This document shows, in pieces, positions 7,468-15,449 of a stretch of 64,000 nucleotides of DNA (the stretch's first letter is position 1; each line of letters opens with the position of its first letter). The DNA is taken from the NCBI GenBank assembly GCA_035541875.1, contig DATKML010000015.1, positions 62,001 through 126,000 on the forward strand, read 5' to 3'. The stretch is from JAJPHI01 sp035541875 (GTDB lineage: Bacteria; Desulfobacterota; Binatia; Binatales; Binataceae). The position numbers were made by a program, and so were the translations under genes. Below the pieces are notes generated by a model. It had not been told where the DNA came from and searched no databases. It saw only the letters and a list, made by a program, of their open reading frames with translations.

Positions 7468-10371
7468 ATGCAAGGCATACATTCCGAGTCAGAAGGCTCT
7501 GCGCTAGCGGAAGACATCAGTGGTAAGGCCGCGCTAACCGCCTCCGCTCTGGAAAAGCTCCTTGCCGATCTGCAGGAGCGCGCCGAGGGCGACCCCTTCA
7601 GCAACCCGATCGTTCTGTTCGGAATCGAACTAGCCCGACGACTCGATAACGGAGCGATCGACCTTGCACATCTCGAAGATCTGGTCCGCGACCTCACGGT
7701 CGAGGCTTTCAAGCATCGTGCCGATAGACTCACGCGATACCTGGGCGAAACCTCCGCGGCGGCTAATCTTTCGGCTCTTGCGCGTCAGATCGATCGCCTG
7801 GCCCAAAATTCCACCTTCGACGAGTTTCACGCCTCAATCGAGCGCCCCACGGCAGGTATCGTTTTCACTGCTCACCCGACTTTCTCGATGCCGCTGGAAA
7901 TAGCACGCTCCTTGTCCGAGTTGGCCTGCAACGAAACCCGCGAGGGCAAACCTCTCGACGCCACCGGAGTCGCGGAGCGAATAAGCGTTGCACACCATAG
8001 TTCTCATCGACCGCCAGCAGAGCTGACGATCGCGGTCGAACACGCCTGGTCGCTCGAGGCGCTGCGTCACGCGCATGATGCGCTGCGCGAACTGAATCGC
8101 ATCGTGCTTGAGGTCGCAAAAACGCATTGGCCCGAGCGATGGACCGAGCTGAATCCGAACCTGATCACGTTGGCAACCTGGGTCGGATATGATCAGGACG
8201 GCCGGACTGACGTTACTTCTCTACGCAGCTTCGGAGTCCGTCTGGTCGACAAGCGAGAAGCGCTGCTCGCCTATTGGGCTGCGCTTCACGCGATCGCTTC
8301 GCGTGCTTCTTCAGCGTCGGCGCTCGAACCAGCCATTCGATCACTCGATCGTGCTCTCGAAATTCTCGATCGCCAGATCCATTCGCTCGAGGAGGCGGAG
8401 CGCTCTCCACGGCGATTGGCTGAGTTCTCCCGTACGATGGTGGAAACGCGGCCCGACGCGTTGGTCGATCTCTCACCCTTGATTCAGCTTATCGATCTGG
8501 CCGCGAGCCACCTACTTGATGATAGTCAGCGAAGTGAGCTGCTGGTGCTTCGCAGCCTGATTAAAACGCACGGCGGTACTTTCGCGCATGTACATGTGCG
8601 GCTTAATGCGAGCCAACTGCATAATGCAATTCGCTACAAGGTCGGACTCGAGACCAGCCCCAACGACGTCTCCAACCGGCGCTGGTACCTGAATACGATC
8701 AACGATTTGCTCGATAACGTGCAGCCCGTCGCGATCAATTTCGCATCGCTCATGTCCGAGCAAACGTCAGCGCGACGGCTCATGATGACCATTGCGCAGA
8801 TCCTCAAACTAATCGACAGCGCTACGCCGATACGGTTCCTTATCGCTGAGACCGAATCAGGTTTCACCTTATTGACCGCGCTCTACTTCGCTCGGCTCTT
8901 CGGCATCGAACGTTCCATCGAAATCTCGCCGCTCTTCGAAACCGAGGAGGCCTTCGAGCGGGGCCAACGAGTGATAGAAGAAGCGCTTCGCAGCCGCCAC
9001 TTTCGTAATTATCTGAGCTCGATCGGCCGCTTCGCGATTCAATTTGGCTATTCCGACTCCGGCCGTTTCATCGGCCAGATGGCCGCATCATTCAGTATTG
9101 AGCGATTACGGCTACGCATCGCCCAATTGCTTGAACGACACGGCTTGGGCTCTGTGGAGGTCGTACTTTTCAATACCCACGGTGAATCGGTGGGTCGCGG
9201 TAACCATCCCAATACTTTGGCCGATCGCCTCGCGTACCTCGCGCCGGATCAAAATCGAGCGGAATTTGCGAATCGAGGCATCAGGGTCAAAGAAGAAGTA
9301 AGTTTCCAGGGCGGCGATGGCTACCTGCCTTTTCTGGCCCCGAGCAGCGCGTTCGCTGTCATCGCCCGGATGGTGGAATTCGCGCTGGACGGCGGTTTCG
9401 CCCAACCTGAGGATCCGATCTATTCGGCGCCTGATTACACCTCTGAGTTCTTCGCGACGATCCAACAGGAGTTTGCGCGTCTCGTCGACGACCCCGACTA
9501 CGCAACGTTGCTGGGGCTTTACGGTACTCGATTATTGTATCGCTCGGGATCGCGGCCTGCGGCGAGAGAGAGCGAAACCGCCGCGCGCCCGAGTTCGATT
9601 ACGCACCCGTCTCAGCTTCGTGCAATTCCCAACAATGCGGTGCTACAGCAGATGGGCTTCATGGCGAACACCCTCTACGGTGTAGGACGCGCTGTGGCGA
9701 AAGACCCCGAGATGTTCGCCGTGATGCACAAGCGATCACCTCGCTTCCGACGTGCCTTCGATCTGGTTACGGCCGCGCTGGAATTCAGCGATCTCGATAT
9801 AACGCGCGCCTACGCCCACCTCTTCGATCCCGGCTTCTGGCTCACCAATGCCGGTAGAGCACGCTCGCCGGGGAATAAAAAAGCCCTCCGCGAGCTCGCC
9901 AAAACTACCGAAGACTTGCGACTCTTCGACAGTCTGGCGCGTGTAATTCGCCGGATGCAATCTGACTATCTGCTGCTAGCCGACTTTCTCCCGACGCCGG
10001 ATAGCGATCGGCGGCGCCGCATCATTCTGCTGCACGCCCTGAGAATCGCGATCATTCAACGTATCGTCTTTCTATCGATGAGCGTTCCCGCCTTCGCCCC
10101 ACAGCAAGGTGTCACGCGTGAAGATCTGCTGGCTCGGATCGCAGCTCTCGATATGCCCACTGCCGTCGAGCGCCTACGACAGATTTTCCCGAGCCGAACT
10201 TCGTCCCTGCATCGACAGAGCAATTTCGGCGAGCATACCGACTATCGACCCGACGCTGCGCTCTCTTACGCAAATGAGCATCGACGGATCTTCGACCCGA
10301 GCATCCGCCTCTACGAGCTTGCTCGCTCTATCGGTTCGGCTCTGAATTACGAGTTCGGTGCTATCGGATAA
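7468..10371 (+). CDS. Divergent phosphoenolpyruvate carboxylase-like protein
   Basis: The 967-residue product is colinear with PEP carboxylase: TAHPTFSM corresponds to the TAHPTE motif with the catalytic His, then GYDQDGRTDVT (cf. GGDRDGNPNVT), GYSDSGRFIG (cf. GYSDSAKDAG), NTHGESVGRGN (cf. HGRGGSIGRGG) and LRAIP. Several catalytic positions differ from the E. coli enzyme as I recall it: the Arg of GGDRDG is Gln, the Lys of SDSAKD is Arg, the HGR of the glycine loop is changed, and the C-terminus ends GAIG instead of a conserved NTG. It therefore belongs to an atypical PEPC clade, and its carboxylase activity is uncertain. It stands alone between the amidase and a convergent SDR gene. Confidence 0.75.
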   Translation: MQGIHSESEGSALAEDISGKAALTASALEKLLADLQERAEGDPFSNPIVLFGIELARRLDNGAIDLAHLEDLVRDLTVEAFKHRADRLTRYLGETSAAANLSALARQIDRLAQNSTFDEFHASIERPTAGIVFTAHPTFSMPLEIARSLSELACNETREGKPLDATGVAERISVAHHSSHRPPAELTIAVEHAWSLEALRHAHDALRELNRIVLEVAKTHWPERWTELNPNLITLATWVGYDQDGRTDVTSLRSFGVRLVDKREALLAYWAALHAIASRASSASALEPAIRSLDRALEILDRQIHSLEEAERSPRRLAEFSRTMVETRPDALVDLSPLIQLIDLAASHLLDDSQRSELLVLRSLIKTHGGTFAHVHVRLNASQLHNAIRYKVGLETSPNDVSNRRWYLNTINDLLDNVQPVAINFASLMSEQTSARRLMMTIAQILKLIDSATPIRFLIAETESGFTLLTALYFARLFGIERSIEISPLFETEEAFERGQRVIEEALRSRHFRNYLSSIGRFAIQFGYSDSGRFIGQMAASFSIERLRLRIAQLLERHGLGSVEVVLFNTHGESVGRGNHPNTLADRLAYLAPDQNRAEFANRGIRVKEEVSFQGGDGYLPFLAPSSAFAVIARMVEFALDGGFAQPEDPIYSAPDYTSEFFATIQQEFARLVDDPDYATLLGLYGTRLLYRSGSRPAARESETAARPSSITHPSQLRAIPNNAVLQQMGFMANTLYGVGRAVAKDPEMFAVMHKRSPRFRRAFDLVTAALEFSDLDITRAYAHLFDPGFWLTNAGRARSPGNKKALRELAKTTEDLRLFDSLARVIRRMQSDYLLLADFLPTPDSDRRRRIILLHALRIAIIQRIVFLSMSVPAFAPQQGVTREDLLARIAALDMPTAVERLRQIFPSRTSSLHRQSNFGEHTDYRPDAALSYANEHRRIFDPSIRLYELARSIGSALNYEFGAIG

Positions 10372-10380
10372 CTCCGCGTC

Positions 10381-11241
10381 TCAGTAACTTGGTTTCGTCG
10401 GATAAGGCGTCAGCTGCAGCTCGTGCGTCCAACACGACCGATCCTGCGTATGCAGATAATAGAATGCGTCCGCAATCTTCTCGGGATTCATCACGATTTC
10501 GGGTCGCTTTTGCGCCATCGGTAACGCTCGGGTTCCGGGCGAGTCGATCAGACCATCGATCACGACGTTAGCCACATGCACCCCGTGCTCTGAGTACTCT
10601 TCGGTAAGCACCTGCGCGAGCGTGCGCATCATCACCCGGGGATAATAAAGCGACTGTCCGGTCATGCGCTTGCGCCCACGCAGTGAGTTGGCGTTATTCG
10701 AGAAGAAAAACGAACCGCGACCCTTCCTGCGCATCGCGGGGAGAATCTCTTTAGCGACAAGGAACGGCCCACGACTCGAAATATGCTGCGCAAGATCGAA
10801 CATTTCGACCGGGATGTGCTCGAGCAGTTCCATCTCCGGAGGAAGTTCGCGCCCCTCCATGTAGCCCGCATTGTAGACGACAATTTCCGGATCACCGGCC
10901 TCGCTACGAATCGTCGCAAAGGCGCTCGCTATCGATTCTTGGGACATCAAATCCAGTTCGACGATCGTACATGATCCGTTTTGTTGCTGGATCGCATCTG
11001 CCAACGATGTGGCATTGGTCTTGCGACGCGTCGTCAGGACAACGAAGAAGCCTTCGCGGGCGAATTTTTGCGCGATTGCTCCGCCGATACCCCAACGCGC
11101 ACCGACCGGAAGTTCACTGTCGTCCAGTGATTTGCCGTGCACGAAAACAGTATTGCGCCCGTCGGCTTGCCACTTGGACGTCGCGCCAATCACAACTGCC
11201 ACAGGCTGATTGTTCGAGTTCATTTTGTGGCTTTGGCTCAT
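10381..11241 (-). CDS. Atypical short-chain dehydrogenase/reductase
   Basis: Rossmann-fold NAD(P)-dependent oxidoreductase of the SDR superfamily, 286 residues. The glycine-rich turn is split: VIGATSKW, then about 20 extra residues, then RWGIGGAIAQKFA. Downstream motifs are recognisable (LDLMSQES, VVYNAGYMEG, RTLAQVLTEEY), but the YxxxK catalytic pair is replaced by SLYYPRVMMR, with Arg where Lys is expected. It may be a divergent enzyme or a non-catalytic relative. It converges on the PEPC-like gene with only 9 bp between stops. No neighbour suggests a substrate. Confidence 0.75.
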   Translation of the reverse strand: MSQSHKMNSNNQPVAVVIGATSKWQADGRNTVFVHGKSLDDSELPVGARWGIGGAIAQKFAREGFFVVLTTRRKTNATSLADAIQQQNGSCTIVELDLMSQESIASAFATIRSEAGDPEIVVYNAGYMEGRELPPEMELLEHIPVEMFDLAQHISSRGPFLVAKEILPAMRRKGRGSFFFSNNANSLRGRKRMTGQSLYYPRVMMRTLAQVLTEEYSEHGVHVANVVIDGLIDSPGTRALPMAQKRPEIVMNPEKIADAFYYLHTQDRSCWTHELQLTPYPTKPSY

Positions 11242-11341
11242 CGGTATTAGTTCATCCCTTCCACGCCAGCGCTCCGATTCAAGAACAGAGATTCGTCATC
11301 AGATGGGTCGCAGGTAAGCAGCATTTCCTCTAATGCGAACT

Positions 11342-11811
11342 CTATTTTGCTTTCAGCGTTTCTGGCGTCCAGACGTAATTCACATCCGGTTCACCTTCTT
11401 CGTTGCGTGATCCGTCGGTAAATTTCGATGGAACAAACCCATGCGCCTCCTAAAACTGACGCGCTGGGGAATTGCGTTGAAAAGTTCAAAGATCTAATCC
11501 TGCGGGGCTTAATTGTTTTGCGAGACTGAGCAAACAAGATCCGACGCCCCGACCTTGGTAGGATGGCAAAATATACACAGGTGCTCCATATGCCTACCCT
11601 GGAGTGCGATAAAACCGATGACCCGGTCATCGATTTTAGCAACACGGACATCGTCGTTGATTAGCACCTGCCCCGAGAAATAGTGCAAGGTCTCTTGATA
11701 CGAATGAATGACGGGCAACCAAGGCATCGCCGCGCGTCGCGAACGGATGTGCACGCACGCGATCCTTTCGGCGTCCTCGCGACATGCGTACCTGATTGTT
11801 AAGTCCTTCAT
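11342..11811 (-). pseudogene. GNAT-family acetyltransferase pseudogene
   Basis: The reverse strand starts at 11811 with MKDLTIRYACREDAERIACV, a normal GNAT N-terminus, and reads through DDRVIGFIALQGRHMEHL. A frameshift follows; the next frame gives the acetyl-CoA loop LPSYQGRGVGSCLLSLAKQL and then TFQRNSPARQF and EAHGFVPSKFTDGS. In that frame a TGA sits where Trp of the usual DLWTFQ is expected and a TAG where the Tyr of QFYEAHGF is expected. One frameshift plus two nonsense codons in about 155 codons means the gene is dead. Sequencing error alone would not explain all three. Confidence 0.88.
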
Positions 11812-11872
11812 TCATCCTTCCCAGCATTAAAGTACGAATCTGAACGGTTTGCTTTATGCACTGCGGTAACGG

Positions 11873-14341
11873 TCATCGAGCGGCGCTCAGCCGACGGACT
11901 TCCTCCCAGTAAATGATGCGCCGCGAATACAGATCGGCGATTTGTTGGTCGGAGTACCCCAGTTCTCGCATCAGCCTCTCCGTATGCTCGCCCGGAAACG
12001 AACCGTGATCGTAGCGACCTGTCGCATCGGAGAAACTCACGATCGTGCCGTGGCGCAGATATTTGCCGAAGCGCGGACTGTCGACTTCGAACACCATCCG
12101 GTTCTGAGCGGCCTGCGGATGCTCTTCGAGGAAGGTGCCGACATCTCGGTCGGCTCTCACGCATGCAACTCCCGCCTGAGTCAGAGACGCCTCCCACTGA
12201 TCAGCCGTATGGGTCGCGAAGACCTCTGCGAGTTCGGTGGCCAGCTCCCGATCATGTTCCGCACGGGCGGCGGAAGTGGAGAAGCGTTTATCGGCGGCCC
12301 AATCGGATCGCCTCAATGAATTGTAGAGCAATGCCCACTCGCGCTCGGAGGGACAGGCAAGGAAGATCCATCCTTCGCTCGCTTGATACAGGCGATAGAG
12401 TGCGCCAAGCCCGTAGCATTGCTCATCCGGCAGATGGGCCGGCGGACGACCCGCGTAATCGTAAGCCTCATCGGCGTTAGCCCACGCATTGGCCTGCATC
12501 ATCGTGACTTCGATCGCCTGTCCACGTCCCGTCTGGGCGCGTGCCAGTAGTGCAAGCACGATACTGGTGGCGACCGCCTGCGATGTGTTGGGATCAGGAT
12601 TCGCTTCGTTCGCCCGCATCAGTAATCGTGATTCCTCTTTGATCTCGTCGAGCGTCATCGGATGATCAGGCGCCGGAGGATGCGCACAGCCGGCTTGACG
12701 CAGAGCGCCGCCCAGCAAGGCTCCCGGTATCGGATGCGCCCCCGGCCGCCGATGGTGCGGGCCCGTCGCTCCATAGGCTCCAACATAGAGATGAATGAGA
12801 CGCGGATTGATCCGCCGACAGGTCTCCCAATCGATCGCGAGTCGCTCCGGCACTCCGGGGCGGAAGTTATGCAACAGAACATCAGCGCCTGCTATCAGCT
12901 GATGGAGAATCTGCTGGCCCTCTGCGCTCTGGAGATTGATCTGAATCGCTTCCTTGCCGGCGTAGCTTTTCAGGTTGATCAGCGTCATCCCGCCACCCGT
13001 ACTGATAGTCTGTTCGCGCTCCGGGGTAGCATCGACTTTGATCACACGCGCGCCCATATCCCCGAGCATCGCTGCGCCGTACGGCCCCGCGATCACCATC
13101 GACAGGTCGACTATGGTGATCCCGTCGAGGGGAGAACGTGATACGTCTTGACTGCCGACAGTTGCGGTCTGAGCTACCGATGCTCTGGATACCTGCGAAT
13201 CGGGCCGTCGCAAAATCTCGTCGGTATGCTGTCCCTGTTCGGGCGCGGGGCCGCCGACTTCACCTGGCGTTTCGCTCAGACGGGCCAGCACTCCAACCGT
13301 TTTAAGTGTTCCAACACGCGGATCATTGATTTCAACTGCGTGACAATTGTGCAGAAACTGCGCATGCTTCATCCCTTCGGTTGCGTAACAAAAGGGCTCA
13401 GCCGCGATATTCCCATCCGCGACGTAGATCTGCATCCACTCCTCGAGCGTCCGCTCCTGCATCTTGCTCAGGATCAGATCGCGGAGCGCCTCGCGACCTT
13501 CAGCACTCAATATCGGCGCGTTCTTGAACAGTTCCTCTTCGAGAACCCATCCGAGGTCGACCGCCTTCAGATATGAGCGGAAAAGTCGGTCCATCAGATT
13601 CGCGTGCTGAAGCCAGCGGCCGTCTTGGGTGCGCACCGGGATATACTGGAGCATCGGCAGACGGAGCATCGCGCCCAAAGCGTCGGGCGGGAAACTCCTC
13701 GGATCCTGACGCGAGAATTGCCGCAGCATCAGACCCGCAAGGTCATACGGAATCATCCCTTGCAGGATACTCGTTTGAACCCATTGGCCGCGGCCAGTCG
13801 TATCCCGACGCAAAAGTGCAGCGAGTATCCCGCGAACCGCAGCCTGACTCGCCGCCCACGAACCGACTTGCACAGCGGCAAACGCAGGACCACTGCGATT
13901 GAGCTGCCCTTCGAAGGTCATCATTCGGCCTGATTTGGCGGCCACAACACCTTCGTATCCGGCGATATGACTGAGCGGGCCGTTCTGACCCCATCCGCTG
14001 ATCGAGGTGTACACAAGACGCGGATTAATCTCGGAGAGCGCCGAGTAATCGATACCAAGGCGCTTCGACACACCCGGACGAAACGATTCGATTACGATGT
14101 CGGCATGCACAGCGAGCCGATGAACCTGCGATCGCCCTTCGGCTGTCTTCAGGTTCAGGGCCGCGCTCTTCTTGCCGCGATTCCATGCGATCCATGCCGG
14201 ATGACTCCGGAAAGGATCGCCCGTCGGTGGTTCTAGCTTGAGAACTTCGGCACCAAAATCGGCCAGGACCGCTGTCGCGAGGCCTCCGGCCATCCCCCAA
14301 CTAAAATCCAGAACGACAAGTCCGCTGCACGGTCCGCCCAT
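11873..14341 (-). CDS. Two-domain CaiB/BaiF CoA-transferase family protein
   Basis: Family III CoA-transferase (acyl group exchange between CoA esters), with two complete CaiB domains fused in 822 residues. Domain 1 (about 1-385) starts GLVVLDFSWGMAGGLAT; domain 2 (about 402-822) starts GITIVDLSMVIAGPYGAAM. Each has the helix ending TGRGQ. Counting 21 residues back from that Thr, where formyl-CoA transferase has its catalytic Asp, domain 2 has Asp (PDPNTSQ) while domain 1 has Ser (GSWAASQ). The halves may therefore be unequal, with domain 2 catalytic. A GAGGAGGGAG ribosome-binding site supports the start. The acyl substrate is unknown. Confidence 0.9.
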   Translation of the reverse strand: MGGPCSGLVVLDFSWGMAGGLATAVLADFGAEVLKLEPPTGDPFRSHPAWIAWNRGKKSAALNLKTAEGRSQVHRLAVHADIVIESFRPGVSKRLGIDYSALSEINPRLVYTSISGWGQNGPLSHIAGYEGVVAAKSGRMMTFEGQLNRSGPAFAAVQVGSWAASQAAVRGILAALLRRDTTGRGQWVQTSILQGMIPYDLAGLMLRQFSRQDPRSFPPDALGAMLRLPMLQYIPVRTQDGRWLQHANLMDRLFRSYLKAVDLGWVLEEELFKNAPILSAEGREALRDLILSKMQERTLEEWMQIYVADGNIAAEPFCYATEGMKHAQFLHNCHAVEINDPRVGTLKTVGVLARLSETPGEVGGPAPEQGQHTDEILRRPDSQVSRASVAQTATVGSQDVSRSPLDGITIVDLSMVIAGPYGAAMLGDMGARVIKVDATPEREQTISTGGGMTLINLKSYAGKEAIQINLQSAEGQQILHQLIAGADVLLHNFRPGVPERLAIDWETCRRINPRLIHLYVGAYGATGPHHRRPGAHPIPGALLGGALRQAGCAHPPAPDHPMTLDEIKEESRLLMRANEANPDPNTSQAVATSIVLALLARAQTGRGQAIEVTMMQANAWANADEAYDYAGRPPAHLPDEQCYGLGALYRLYQASEGWIFLACPSEREWALLYNSLRRSDWAADKRFSTSAARAEHDRELATELAEVFATHTADQWEASLTQAGVACVRADRDVGTFLEEHPQAAQNRMVFEVDSPRFGKYLRHGTIVSFSDATGRYDHGSFPGEHTERLMRELGYSDQQIADLYSRRIIYWEEVRRLSAAR

Positions 14342-14511
14342 TCTGCTCCCTCCTCAAATCAACGCGTCGCAGCGCAACCATATCGCCAGTTGAGGATCGG
14401 TTGCACATGAAATCGCATGAGCAACGGTCGTCGATTGGACCGGATGGAGATTCTAGTTTGCGGTTCCTTCGAGCGCTAAGTTCGATGACGATCTGAATCT
14501 GACAAACGGCA

Positions 14512-15381
14512 ATGAATCACTACCGGATCGTGATGCTCGCGGCGCTGCTGATGACCTTACCTCGGTTGGGATGGAGTCAAAGCCTCATGTCTGTTAGTCC
14601 AGGCTCGTCCTTGGAATCCGAGGAGGACCAGTTGGCCGAGGAAGTAGATGATCCGACGGCCCGACTCGCGCAGCTCAAATTGCAGGACATCTATACTCCG
14701 GGCAATTTCCAAACTTCAGCGCAGACCAATACTGCGCAACTGCAGGCACCGGTACCCATCGCGCCGTTCTCCCTCCTCCCGTTTCAGCAGTTGGTGCGGC
14801 CGACTTTCAAACTTGTGACCTCGGCCACCTCGGGTGGGACTTCAACGGTGACAGGATTCGGCGATATCGAACTCTTCGACCTGTTCATCTCCAATTGGCC
14901 TGACCCGAAGAAGACCGGATTCGCCTGGGGAATCGGACCTACTTTTGTCTTTCCCACCGGTCGAGTCGCGGGAGCCGGCAAAAATGCATGGCAGGCTGGT
15001 CCCGCGATGGCCGGCAGGTATAAAGGCCTTCCCCATCTGACCTTAGCCTTTCTCCTCCAGAATCCGATCTCCTTCGCCTACACAACGCCGACAGCAAGTC
15101 CGCAGAGCCAGCTCAAGTTTCAACCCGGGATCACCTGGACCTTGGAACGCGGATGGTATGTGAAATCCTCCGATTCGACTTGGAATTTTGGTTGGCGGCA
15201 CGGCAGCTCGACCATAATCCCGGTCAGCCTTGGTTTCGGCAAAGTCTGGAAGCTGGATGGGGTTGACCCGAATCTCTGGGTTTCGGGCGAATGGACCGCC
15301 TATCGGCAATACGCGGGCATCACGCCAATGTACACAGTGCGCTTCGGCTTGAATCTGCTGTTCCCTGAGTTCACACTTTGA
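14512..15381 (+). CDS. Exported beta-barrel-like outer membrane protein
   Basis: The 289-residue protein has a signal peptide (MNHYRIVMLAALLMTLPRLG, cleavage probably after WSQ), an acidic low-complexity stretch, then alternating amphipathic strands rich in Gly and aromatic residues (GFGDIELFDLFISNW, GFAWGIGPTFVFPTG, LWVSGEWTAYRQY). It ends in a strand with aromatic residues, as outer-membrane barrels do. It resembles the loosely defined transporter proteins of the phenol-degradation MetA type. It lies 68 bp upstream of the alkyl sulfatase on the same strand, so a role in substrate passage is possible but unproven. Confidence 0.65.
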   Translation: MNHYRIVMLAALLMTLPRLGWSQSLMSVSPGSSLESEEDQLAEEVDDPTARLAQLKLQDIYTPGNFQTSAQTNTAQLQAPVPIAPFSLLPFQQLVRPTFKLVTSATSGGTSTVTGFGDIELFDLFISNWPDPKKTGFAWGIGPTFVFPTGRVAGAGKNAWQAGPAMAGRYKGLPHLTLAFLLQNPISFAYTTPTASPQSQLKFQPGITWTLERGWYVKSSDSTWNFGWRHGSSTIIPVSLGFGKVWKLDGVDPNLWVSGEWTAYRQYAGITPMYTVRFGLNLLFPEFTL

Positions 15382-15449
15382 GGCCGCTACACGGAGGCGC
15401 ACGGTAGAGGTGAGGAGCACCTTATAGCGGCGCGGACAGGAGTATCATC

